Shown here: piece after piece, positions 9,311 to 16,948 of the stretch
How the letters are laid out: the number at the start of each line of letters is the position of its first letter
Numbering within the stretch: the first letter of the stretch is position 1
NCBI RefSeq assembly: GCF_001969445.1
Contig: NZ_CP017297.1
Location: 1,488,001-1,552,000 of the forward strand
DNA from: Brachybacterium sp. P6-10-X1
Lineage (GTDB): Bacteria; Actinomycetota; Actinomycetes; Actinomycetales; Dermabacteraceae
Direction of reading: 5' to 3'
DNA length: 64,000 nucleotides
The notes under the pieces: generated by a model
The model's database searches: none
Told to the model about the DNA's origin: nothing
What the model saw: only the letters and a program-made list of their open reading frames with translations
Translations under genes and position numbers: made by a program

Positions 9311-9976
9311 TCAGTACCCGCTGCCGGTGCCGCCCTCGAGGATCGCCCGCGAGGAGGACAGCCCCAGTCGGCTCGCCCCGGCGGCGACCATCGCCTCGGC
9401 CGCCTCGCGGGTGCGGATCCCGCCGGAGGCCTTCACCCCGAGCCGGTCGCCGACGGTGCGGCGCATGAGCTGCACGGCGTGCTCGGTGGCGCCGCCGGCG
9501 GGGTGGAAGCCGGTGGAGGTCTTCACGAAGTCGGCCCCCGCGCGCTCGGCGACCTCGCAGACCGCGACGATCTCCTCGTCGGTCAGGGCGGCGGATTCGA
9601 TGATCACCTTCAGCACCGCCGGCGCCGGGGCGGCCTCCCGCACGGCCCGGATCTCGTCCTCGACGTCCGCGTAGGCAGCCGCTCGGGCGAGGCCCACGTT
9701 CAGGACCATGTCGACCTCGTCCGCGCCCTTGGCCACGGAGTCCGCGGCCTCTGCGGCCTTGATCGCCGCGGCGTGCTGGCCGGAGGGGAAGCCGCAGACG
9801 GTCGCCACCTTCACGGTGGTCCGCACCGGGAGCATCGACGGGGAGATGCACACGGAGTAGGTGCCCAGGTCCTCTGCCTCGCGCAGCAGCGCGGTGACGT
9901 CGTTCCGCGTCGCCTCGGGCTTGAGGAGCGTGTGGTCGATGAGGGCGGCGAGCTGGGCGCGATCGGAAGTCGTCAT
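9311..9976 (-). CDS. deoC: Deoxyribose-phosphate aldolase
   Basis: Encodes 221 residues, normal for bacterial DeoC. It cleaves 2-deoxyribose 5-phosphate to glyceraldehyde 3-phosphate and acetaldehyde. N-terminal [10 protein letters not shown], the ATVCGFPSG segment, [10 protein letters not shown] and the Schiff-base motif FVKTSTGF (Lys152) are all present, as is the later KASGGIRT. The ATG at 9976 is chosen because IDHTLLKP normally lies within the first 15-20 residues; an upstream in-frame extension has no family support. It lies beside the PNP/mutase pair and completes deoxynucleoside breakdown. Confidence 0.95.
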   Translation of the reverse strand: MTTSDRAQLAALIDHTLLKPEATRNDVTALLREAEDLGTYSVCISPSMLPVRTTVKVATVCGFPSGQHAAAIKAAEAADSVAKGADEVDMVLNVGLARAAAYADVEDEIRAVREAAPAPAVLKVIIESAALTDEEIVAVCEVAERAGADFVKTSTGFHPAGGATEHAVQLMRRTVGDRLGVKASGGIRTREAAEAMVAAGASRLGLSSSRAILEGGTGSGY

Positions 9977-10317
9977 GGTGCGATCTTGGCAGACAGCCCC
10001 GTCGCCGCGCATCCGTGGCGGCGATGATCGGATCACGACCTCGGGACCGGGCCGGTGGCCAGGGACCACGGCCAGGGACGTCGGTCCAGCACCGACGCCG
10101 GCGTGAAGCACATGGAGATGCTCGCGGCGATCATCGGCCGGCGCGGCTTCCAGACCCTCGAGCGGACGGGGACCCGGTGCCGCAGACCGCTCGTCGCCAT
10201 CGCACCGACCGCTCACCTCTCTACCTATGTGATAGGTTGCCGGGCATCGGCGCAGCGCGGCCCGTCGGAGCGCGCAGCACGAGATCATCCCCGTCCTGGC
10301 CCCGAGGAGTCCCGTCG
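9977..10317. other. Intergenic region between divergent deoC and the Nramp-like gene
   Basis: The 341-bp gap has no convincing gene: open frames through it show no family similarity and no ribosome binding site. It holds the inverted repeat and -10 box described separately (10223-10238), a leader of about 70 nt for the transporter, and the ribosome binding site GAGGAG at 10304-10309. A deoC promoter should lie at its left end, but no clear -10 box is visible. Confidence 0.6.
10223..10238 (+). promoter_or_regulatory. Operator-like inverted repeat overlapping a -10 box, upstream of the Nramp-like transporter
   Basis: ACCTAT-GTG-ATAGGT is a perfect 6-bp inverted repeat with a 3-nt centre. Its right arm plus one base forms TAGGTT (10233-10238), a TANNNT -10 box, so a bound regulator would block the promoter. 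Its AT content stands out in this sequence. The FadR-family regulator encoded directly after the transporter is the obvious candidate to bind; this is inference from symmetry and position. Confidence 0.6.
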
Positions 10318-11754
10318 ATGTCGACGCCCGCACCACCGTCCGGTCCTGCCGCAGCCGCGAGCCCACCCGCTCGCACGACCATCGCCGCCCACGTCGACCC
10401 CTATGTCGTCGACGGGTCGCAGACCACCGAGCCGCCGCGCAGCTTCCGGGGCAAGCTGAAGTTCCTCGGCCCCGGCATGATCACCTCCGCAGCCGTCGTC
10501 GGCTCCGGCGAGCTGCTCACCGCGACCACGCTCGGCGCGCAGGTCGGCTTCATGCTGCTGTGGCTCGTACTGGTCTCCACCTTCCTCAAGGTCTGGGTGC
10601 AGGTCGAGCTGGCCCGATGGTCGATCTCCACCGGCCGCGTCGCCCTGGACGGCTACGACGACGTCCCACCGCGCGTCGCGAAGCGCGGGTGGATCTCTTG
10701 GCTCGTGCTGCTGATGTTCCTGCAGTTCTTCATCGGCCAGGCGGGGGTCATCAGCGCCTCCGCCTTCGCCTTCAGCTCCTTGTTCCCGATCGGCCCCGAG
10801 CCCTACTCGATGCTGTCGATCGGCAGCTGGGTCGCCATCCTCGTCGTAGTCGCGATCGCGATCCACGTCGCCAACCGCTACGCCGTGGTCGAGAACATCT
10901 CCACCGTCCTGGTGCTGCTGGTGACGGTCTTCGCCGTCGTGATGCTCTTCCTCCTGCACGGCACCGAGTTCGCCTGGACCCTGGGCGACGTGGCCGACGG
11001 CATGCGCTTCGAGATCGCCCTGGGATCGGCCGGCATCGCCCTGGCCATGTTCGGGATGACCGGCGTGGGCGCCGGCGAGACCACCGCCTACACCTACTGG
11101 GTCGTCGAGAAGGGCTACGCGAGCTGGACCGGACCCAACGACGGCACCGAGAGCTGGGTCGCCCGCGCCCGCGGCTGGATCTCCGTGATGAAGGTCGACG
11201 CGTGGGTGTCCTGGGCGATCTACACCGCCTCCACCGCCGCTTTCTACATGCTCGGCGCCGCCGTGCTGCACCCCCAGGGGATCGTCCCCGAGGGCAACGA
11301 GGTCATGACCACGATCTCCTCGATCTTCGACTCCGCGGTCGGCACCTGGGGCGGGGTCCTCTTCCTGCTCGGTGCGGGACTCGCCCTGTTCAAGACGATC
11401 CTCGCCAATGTCCCCAGCCTCGGCCGCCAGGTGGGGCACACGCTGTCGATCTTCGGCGCCTACGACTGGCGGGACCAGGTCGCCCGCGACCGCTGGCAGC
11501 GGGTCATCATGGTGATCCTGCCGATCGGCTGGGGCCTCCTGGGCACGGCGGTGTCCTCCCCGCTGGCCCTGGTGATCATCGCCGGCATCCTCAACGCGGT
11601 CTACCTGATCGGTGCGGCGATCGCGACGCTCTACCTCGCGCGGACGCAGACCGACCCGCGCATCCGCGACGGCCGGCCGACCTCGGTGCTGCTGTGGATC
11701 TCCGCGATCGCCATCATCGTCGTGGGCGTCATCGGACTGGTCAATGCGTTCTGA
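10318..11754 (+). CDS. Nramp-like transporter lacking the canonical metal ligands
   Basis: Encodes 478 residues with about 11 hydrophobic segments and the Nramp (LeuT-fold) layout. In true Nramp metal transporters TM1 carries DPGN and TM6 carries MPH; here the aligned positions read GSGE (62-65) and GAGE (251-254). Manganese/iron transport is therefore doubtful and the substrate is unknown. The N-terminal 35 residues are Pro/Ala-rich and cytoplasmic. The ATG at 10318 has GAGGAG 8 nt upstream. A FadR-type regulator follows 16 bp downstream and an operator-like palindrome covers the promoter. FadR-family regulators usually sense small carboxylates, which hints at an organic-acid substrate. Confidence 0.8.
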   Translation: MSTPAPPSGPAAAASPPARTTIAAHVDPYVVDGSQTTEPPRSFRGKLKFLGPGMITSAAVVGSGELLTATTLGAQVGFMLLWLVLVSTFLKVWVQVELARWSISTGRVALDGYDDVPPRVAKRGWISWLVLLMFLQFFIGQAGVISASAFAFSSLFPIGPEPYSMLSIGSWVAILVVVAIAIHVANRYAVVENISTVLVLLVTVFAVVMLFLLHGTEFAWTLGDVADGMRFEIALGSAGIALAMFGMTGVGAGETTAYTYWVVEKGYASWTGPNDGTESWVARARGWISVMKVDAWVSWAIYTASTAAFYMLGAAVLHPQGIVPEGNEVMTTISSIFDSAVGTWGGVLFLLGAGLALFKTILANVPSLGRQVGHTLSIFGAYDWRDQVARDRWQRVIMVILPIGWGLLGTAVSSPLALVIIAGILNAVYLIGAAIATLYLARTQTDPRIRDGRPTSVLLWISAIAIIVVGVIGLVNAF

Positions 11755-11770
11755 GCCGACCGAGGAGCCG

Positions 11771-12598
11771 ATGGCCGACCTGCTCGGCGACTCGGCCCGG
11801 CGCTATCTGACCGCCGGGGACGATCCCCCGGGGTCGACGGAGCTGGGGCGGACCTCGCTGTCGGATCAGGCGCGGGGGGCCGTCCTGGACCTGATCGACG
11901 AGCGGGGCCTCGGGGCCGGGGACGCGCTCCCCTCGACCGGGGCGCTGGCGGAGCGCTTCGCCGTGTCCAAGACCGTGGTGCGCGAAGCTCTCAGCGCCCT
12001 GGCCGCCCTGGGGATCATCGAGATCGCCAACGGCCGCAGCGCCACGGTGCGGGCACCGGACAGCTCCGTGGTCCGCTTCTACCTCTCCCGCGCCGTGCGC
12101 GACTCCCCCGGTGACGGCTTCACCGCGCTGATGGACCTGCGCAGCCCGCTCGAGATCCGTGCGGCGCAGGTGGCCGCGAGGCGCTTCTCCGTCGCCGCGA
12201 CGGAGGACCCGCCGGCCACCGAGGCCGCCCGGGCCCGGCTGCGCCGGCTGCTGGCGGAGATGGACGAGGCCCTGGACGACTCCCGACTCTATCCCGAGCT
12301 CGACCTGCGACTGCATCAGGAGATCGCGCGGCTGAGCGGGAACCGGGCCCTGCACGGCATCCTCGAGGCCGTCAGCACGCCGCTGTTCCGCGCCATGCGG
12401 GACCTGAGAGCCACCCGGGATCAGCACGGGCTGGTCGGCGCCGAGCACGAGGACCACGCCCGCATCGTGCAGGCGATCCTCGACGGGGACGAGGCGGCCG
12501 CCGGGGCGGCCATGTCCTCCCACATGGCCTCCGTGGAGGCCCTCGCGGTCCCCGTCCCGTCGGCTCGGTCAGCCGCTCCGCCCGGCCCCATCGCTTAG
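11771..12598 (+). CDS. GntR family transcriptional regulator, FadR subfamily (FCD domain)
   Basis: Encodes 275 residues from the ATG at 11771, which has GAGGAG 3 nt upstream; an in-frame ATG at 11744, overlapping the transporter gene, is an alternative. The N-terminal winged helix-turn-helix contains LAERFAVSKTVVREALSAL, the GntR recognition region. The C-terminal FCD domain keeps likely metal ligands in DLRLHQEIARLSGN, EHEDHARI and SSHM. FCD regulators usually respond to carboxylates or sugar acids. It is cotranscribed with the Nramp-like gene and probably autoregulates through the inverted repeat at 10223. Its TAG stop lies inside the next promoter. Confidence 0.88.
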   Translation: MADLLGDSARRYLTAGDDPPGSTELGRTSLSDQARGAVLDLIDERGLGAGDALPSTGALAERFAVSKTVVREALSALAALGIIEIANGRSATVRAPDSSVVRFYLSRAVRDSPGDGFTALMDLRSPLEIRAAQVAARRFSVAATEDPPATEAARARLRRLLAEMDEALDDSRLYPELDLRLHQEIARLSGNRALHGILEAVSTPLFRAMRDLRATRDQHGLVGAEHEDHARIVQAILDGDEAAAGAAMSSHMASVEALAVPVPSARSAAPPGPIA

Positions 12599-12601
12599 AC
12601 T
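12596..12601 (+). promoter_or_regulatory. Promoter -10 TAGACT built on the gntR stop codon
   Basis: The first three bases of TAGACT are the stop codon of the preceding regulator gene. The box ends 8 nt before the GTG at 12610 and no ribosome binding site lies between, so the downstream mRNA should be leaderless or nearly so. Confidence 0.5.
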
Positions 12602-12609
12602 CGACGCCC

Positions 12610-13671
12610 GTGACGACTCCCGGATCCCTCCCCCACCGGCCGCGACGCATCGTCCTGCTCGCCGGTCCCTCCGGCAGCGGGAAGGGTCTGATGGCGCAGC
12701 GCTCGGGGCTGCCCGTGCTGGGTCTGGACGAGTTCTACCGCGAGCACGACGACCCGGGCCTCCCCCGACGGTTCGGCATCGTGGACTGGGACGACCCGGC
12801 CTCCTGGGACGCCGGTGCCGCGCTCGAGGCGCTCACCGCCCTCGCGCACGACGGCGCGGCCGACGTCCCCGAGTACTCGATCTCCGCCTCTCGCCGGGTC
12901 GGCAGCACGCGTCTGACGGCCGGCCGTGCCCCCGTGGTCATCGCCGAGGGCATCTTCGCCGCCGAGCTGATCGCCCCGCTGGCCGCCGCTGGTCTGCTGG
13001 CTGACGCGATCGTGCTGCATCGGCCCGTCCCGGTGGTCTTCGCACTGCGCCTGGCCCGGGACCTGCGCGAGCATCGCAAACCGCCGTTGACGCTGCTGCG
13101 CCGCGGCTGGGGGCTGGCCCGGGATCAGCGCGGCGATCTCACCGGCTGGATCCGCGCCGGGATGCGTCCGGAAGGGCTGACCTCCGGGGTGCGCCGCCTC
13201 CGCGCCCTGACATCCCTCGCCGAGGCGGAGGCCGGCCACCGTCCGGGCGATCCGCAGGGCGACGTCCTGCGGATCACGGCCGTCTGCTTCCTGCGGCCCG
13301 GCGGCCACGGCTCGGAGGTGCTCGCGGTGCGCAAGCGCGGCACGGGCACCTATATGCAGGTGGGCGGCAAGCTCGAGGAGGGAGAGACGGCTCTCGGGGC
13401 GGCGGTGCGGGAGGTGGCCGAGGAGATCGACGTGCACCTGGACCCCCGCGACCTCGAACCGCTGGGAGACTTCGAGGCGGTCGCCGCCAACGAACCGGAC
13501 ACCCTGGTGCGCTCGAGCGTGTTCGTCTGCCGCCGGGAGCTGCCCGAACCGGTCGCCGTCCGGGCCGAGCTGGCCGACCACCGGTGGGTGCGAGTGGACG
13601 ATCCGGGCACGGGACCGCGCCTGGCCCCGCTGATGCTCGAGCACATCCTCCCGGCGCTGCGGGCGCTCTGA
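12610..13671 (+). CDS. Two-domain protein: uridine-kinase-like P-loop NTPase fused to a Nudix hydrolase
   Basis: Encodes 353 residues from a GTG start. Residues about 14-200 form a P-loop kinase: Walker A GPSGSGKG (19-26), the uridine-kinase-like LGLDEFYREHDD and DWDDPASWD. Residues about 215-353 form a Nudix domain whose box starts at Gly253, with GKLEEGE, a 7-residue spacer and REVAEEIDV; the glycine near the end of the consensus is Asp. Nudix domains hydrolyse X-linked nucleoside diphosphates. The fusion suggests linked phosphorylation and clean-up of nucleotides, and nucleoside-salvage genes flank it on both sides. Substrates of both domains are unknown. The gene converges on deoA. Confidence 0.82.
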   Translation: MTTPGSLPHRPRRIVLLAGPSGSGKGLMAQRSGLPVLGLDEFYREHDDPGLPRRFGIVDWDDPASWDAGAALEALTALAHDGAADVPEYSISASRRVGSTRLTAGRAPVVIAEGIFAAELIAPLAAAGLLADAIVLHRPVPVVFALRLARDLREHRKPPLTLLRRGWGLARDQRGDLTGWIRAGMRPEGLTSGVRRLRALTSLAEAEAGHRPGDPQGDVLRITAVCFLRPGGHGSEVLAVRKRGTGTYMQVGGKLEEGETALGAAVREVAEEIDVHLDPRDLEPLGDFEAVAANEPDTLVRSSVFVCRRELPEPVAVRAELADHRWVRVDDPGTGPRLAPLMLEHILPALRAL

Positions 13672-13682
13672 GCTCTCACCGT

Positions 13683-13726
13683 CCCCTGGGGTCCCGCCCT
13701 CCGCTGAGGTCCCTCCCTCCCAGGGG
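13683..13726. terminator. Possible terminator between the kinase-Nudix gene and deoA
   Basis: CCCCTGGG (13683-13690) and CCCAGGGG (13719-13726) can pair as an 8-bp stem around a 28-nt loop in the 60-bp gap between convergent genes. The long loop makes this uncertain. Confidence 0.35.
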
Positions 13727-13731
13727 CCGTC

Positions 13732-15090
13732 TCACGCGATGCGGTCCCGCACGATCCTGCGCTCCCCGACCGCGGATCCGGGAGCCGCGAGGGTCCAGGA
13801 CCCGTCGATCGCCTCGAGGGCTCGGGGCACGCGCTCCGGGGTGTCGGTGTGCAGCCGGGCCAGGACGTCGCCGGAGCGCACCTGGTCCCCGATGTGCGCC
13901 GTGATCTCCACGCCGGCGGCGGCCTGCACGGCCTCTCCGGGACGGGAGCGCCCGGCTCCCAGGCGCCAGGCGGCCACGCCCACGCCCATCGCATCCAGCC
14001 CGGTCACCACGCCGTCCTCGCGGGCCCGGAACTCCTCGACGTGCCCGGCCGTCGGCAGCGGGGCGTCGACGTCCCCGCCCTGGGCGGCGATCATCGCCCG
14101 CCAGGTGTCCATCGCGCGACCGTCGGACAGCGCCGCCTCGACGTCGGGCTCGTGGATCCCGGAGGCCTCGAGCATCTCGCGAGCCAGGGCGCAGGTGAGC
14201 TCGACGACGTCGGCCGGTCCGCCGCCGGCGAGGACCTCGAGGGACTCGCGCACCTCGAGGGCGTTGCCGGCCGTGCGGCCGAGCGGGGCGGACATGTCGG
14301 TCAGCAGGGCGACGGTGCGCACCCCCGCATCGGTGCCGAGCTCGACCATGGTGCGGGCGAGCTCGCGGGCGTCGGCCTCCTCGGTCATGAAGGCCCCGGC
14401 ACCCGTCTTGACGTCCAGCGTGAGCGCCGCGGTGCCCTCGGCGATCTTCTTGGACATGATCGAGCTGGCGATCAGCGGGATCGCCTCGACGGTGCCGGTG
14501 ACGTCGCGCAGCGCGTAGAGCTTCTTGTCCGCCGGGGCGAGACCGGAGCCGGCCGCGCAGATGACGGCGCCGACGTCCTCGAGCTGCGCCATCATCTCGT
14601 CGTTCGACAGGGCGGCTCGCCAGCCGGGGATCGCCTCGAGCTTGTCCAGGGTGCCGCCGGTGTGGCCGAGTCCGCGCCCGGACAGCTGCGGGACCGCGAC
14701 GCCGTAACTGGCCACCAGCGGGGCCAGCGGGAGCGTGATCTTGTCGCCCACGCCCCCGGTGGAGTGCTTGTCGGTGGTGGGCTTGGACAGGGACCGGAAG
14801 TCCATCCGCTCGCCGCTGGCGATCATCGCGTCCGTCCAACGGGCGATCTCGCGGCGTTCCATGCCGTTCAGGAAGATCGCCATGGCCAGCGCCGACATCT
14901 GCTCCTCGACGACCACGCCGCGGGTGTACGCGTCGATCACCCAGTCGATCTGCTCGTCGCTGAGGCGGTCGCGGTCGCGCTTGGCGCGGATCACGTCGAC
15001 GGCGTCGAAGGGTTCGACGGCGGGGGTCGACGGCGCGGGAGCCGACGAGACGGGAGCGGACGGGGCGGGCTCGGGGGATCCGGTGGTCAT
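13732..15090 (-). CDS. deoA: Thymidine phosphorylase
   Basis: Encodes 452 residues. It splits thymidine or deoxyuridine with phosphate to the base and 2-deoxyribose 1-phosphate. The family motif KHSTGGVGDK is intact, followed by SGRGLGHTGGTLDKLE, and the C-terminal domain includes the pyruvoyl-carrier-like FRAREDGVV region. About 27 N-terminal residues rich in Pro, Ala and Ser precede the core (FDAVDVIRAKRD); a start nearer the core cannot be excluded. It is the last gene of a leftward operon with cdd and the nucleoside ABC transporter. DeoC at 9.3 kb uses its product after isomerisation. Confidence 0.93.
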   Translation of the reverse strand: MTTGSPEPAPSAPVSSAPAPSTPAVEPFDAVDVIRAKRDRDRLSDEQIDWVIDAYTRGVVVEEQMSALAMAIFLNGMERREIARWTDAMIASGERMDFRSLSKPTTDKHSTGGVGDKITLPLAPLVASYGVAVPQLSGRGLGHTGGTLDKLEAIPGWRAALSNDEMMAQLEDVGAVICAAGSGLAPADKKLYALRDVTGTVEAIPLIASSIMSKKIAEGTAALTLDVKTGAGAFMTEEADARELARTMVELGTDAGVRTVALLTDMSAPLGRTAGNALEVRESLEVLAGGGPADVVELTCALAREMLEASGIHEPDVEAALSDGRAMDTWRAMIAAQGGDVDAPLPTAGHVEEFRAREDGVVTGLDAMGVGVAAWRLGAGRSRPGEAVQAAAGVEITAHIGDQVRSGDVLARLHTDTPERVPRALEAIDGSWTLAAPGSAVGERRIVRDRIA

Positions 15091-15180
15091 GGGGCGTGCT
15101 CCTCGGGTGATCGGGACGTCGGCCGCGGCCTGGTGGTCCGCGGCTCGGGCAGTCTGGAGAGGTTGTCGGGCGGGAACCGG

Positions 15181-15597
15181 TCAGGGACGCAGGTCGGCGG
15201 GTCCGAAGGCCTGCGGCAGCACGGCATCCATGGGCAGCGGTCCTTCGGGGGTGAGGATCACGAGGTCGTCGGCGGCGTGCTCGGACAGCAGCTGACGGCA
15301 TCGACCGCACGGCATGACCACCTCGCGCTCCTCGCGGCCGAGGTGCTCGGCGCCGCCGACGCAGACGAAGCGCGCCAGGCGCCCTCCCCCGCCGGCGATG
15401 AGCTCGCTGATGAGCCCGCATTCCGCGCAGAGGGTGACGCCGTAGCCGGCGTTCTCGACGTTGCACCCGCGCACCAGGCGGCCGTCGGTGGTCAGCGCCG
15501 CCGCGCCCACCCGGAAGTGCGAGTACGGGGTGTAGGCGCGCTCGGCGATCTCGCGGGCCGCGGCCAGCAGCGCCTCGGAGTCCGATGTGGTGCTCAT
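15181..15597 (-). CDS. cdd: Cytidine deaminase
   Basis: Encodes 138 residues, as expected for the homotetrameric type. It deaminates cytidine and deoxycytidine to uridine and deoxyuridine. The zinc and catalytic motifs are complete: NVENAGYGVTLCAE (Cys plus proton-shuttling Glu) and MPCGRCRQ (two Cys). The gene lies 13 bp after the permease stop and 90 bp before deoA in one operon, so imported cytidine is deaminated and then split. The same cdd-deoA pairing occurs in mycobacteria. Confidence 0.95.
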   Translation of the reverse strand: MSTTSDSEALLAAAREIAERAYTPYSHFRVGAAALTTDGRLVRGCNVENAGYGVTLCAECGLISELIAGGGGRLARFVCVGGAEHLGREEREVVMPCGRCRQLLSEHAADDLVILTPEGPLPMDAVLPQAFGPADLRP

Positions 15598-15610
15598 GCT
15601 CCCGATGGTC

Positions 15611-16948
15611 TCATTGCTTGACGTACGGGGTGCCGTTGGCCGCCGGCACCCGCACCCGGCCGACGACCCCCGCCACCGCGAACAGGGCGACGACGTACGG
15701 GAGCATCAGCAGGAAGTCGCCGGGGATGTCGACGCCGCCCTCGGCGGCGGACATCGTGCCCAGGCGCAGCTGGAGCGAGTCCGCGAACGCGAAGGTGAGC
15801 GCGGCCAACAGCGCGCCGATCGGGTGGTAGCGGCCCAGGATCATCGCGGCGAGCGCGATATACCCCTTGCCGGCGGACATCTCCTCGCCGAAGGCGACCC
15901 CGGTGCCGATGGTCAGCGTCGCGCCGCCGAGGCCCGCGACCGCCGATCCCAGCATCACGTTGATCCAGCGGGTGCGGTTGACGTTGATGCCGACGGTGTC
16001 CGCCGCGCGCGGATGCTCGCCGACGGACCGCACGCGCAGGCCCCAGCGGGTGCGGAACAGCGCCACCGTCAGGGCTGCGACGATGATCCACATCAGGTAG
16101 ACCAGCACGTTCTGCTCGAACAGGACCCGGCCGATGACCGGGATGTCGGCGAGCACCGGGATGCGCAGCGTGGGCAGGCGCAGCGGGGAGTTGAACATTC
16201 CGGGGTTCTGCCGCATCACGGTGCCGAAGAAGAAGGACGTCACGCCGATGGCGAGCACGTTCAGCACCACGCCGACGATGATCTGCTGGACGCGGTAGCC
16301 GACGGCGAACATCGCCAGCAGCGCGCCCATCACCAGCGCCATCAGGGGCGCGGCGATCAGGCCGATCCACGCGCTGCCGGCCAGCGAGCCGATCAGGGCC
16401 GCGCCGAAGGCGCCGAAGAGCAGCTGGCCCTCGATGGCGATGTTGATGACGCCGGCGCGCTCGGAGAGCACCCCGGACAGCGCTCCGAACGCCAGCGGCA
16501 CCGCGAGGGCCAGGGTGCCCTGCAGCAGGGTCGCGACGCCGAGGGTGCGCTCGGAGATCACCCAGGTCAGGAACGCGAGGATCCAGGCGAGGGCGAACAC
16601 CGCGAGGAGTGTGAGGCGCACGGCCGGGCGGGGGCGGGCGACGCGGGCGTGCAGCGCCCACAGGGCCGCCGAGACGGCCAGGGCGATCACGGACAGCACG
16701 ATCGCGGTGCCCATGGAGGGGACCGTGATGCTCTGCGGGACGAGCCCCCCGGGGTTGATGTCCCGGGATCGGGCGAGGGCGTAGACGGACTCGGCACCGG
16801 GGATGCCGCGCAGTCCGAAGAGCACCAGGGCGACAGCGCCGAGCACGGTGGTGGTCACGGGCAGGTGCCACCAGTTGTCCGGGCGGACGTCGGTGTGGTC
16901 CGCGCGGATCCCGGGATCGTCCTGGACGACGGCGGGTGAGGTGGTCAT
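15611..16948 (-). CDS. Nucleoside ABC transporter permease (BmpA-associated, second permease)
   Basis: Encodes 445 residues with about 10 hydrophobic segments and the BPD_transp_2 signature, including GVLSERAGVINIAIEGQLLFGA and GINVNRTRWINVMLGSAV. It is longer than typical YufQ/NupC permeases because of an N-terminal region of about 120 residues with extra membrane segments. Its ATG overlaps the stop of the preceding permease by 4 bp. With the neighbouring permease it should form the membrane channel through which the ATPase drives nucleosides delivered by the BMP lipoprotein. Confidence 0.88.
   Translation of the reverse strand: MTTSPAVVQDDPGIRADHTDVRPDNWWHLPVTTTVLGAVALVLFGLRGIPGAESVYALARSRDINPGGLVPQSITVPSMGTAIVLSVIALAVSAALWALHARVARPRPAVRLTLLAVFALAWILAFLTWVISERTLGVATLLQGTLALAVPLAFGALSGVLSERAGVINIAIEGQLLFGAFGAALIGSLAGSAWIGLIAAPLMALVMGALLAMFAVGYRVQQIIVGVVLNVLAIGVTSFFFGTVMRQNPGMFNSPLRLPTLRIPVLADIPVIGRVLFEQNVLVYLMWIIVAALTVALFRTRWGLRVRSVGEHPRAADTVGINVNRTRWINVMLGSAVAGLGGATLTIGTGVAFGEEMSAGKGYIALAAMILGRYHPIGALLAALTFAFADSLQLRLGTMSAAEGGVDIPGDFLLMLPYVVALFAVAGVVGRVRVPAANGTPYVKQ

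Noticed and set aside
10055..10459. 134-codon plus-strand frame overlapping the deoC-transporter gap
   Set aside because: No homology, runs into the transporter gene in another frame, and passes through the promoter/operator.
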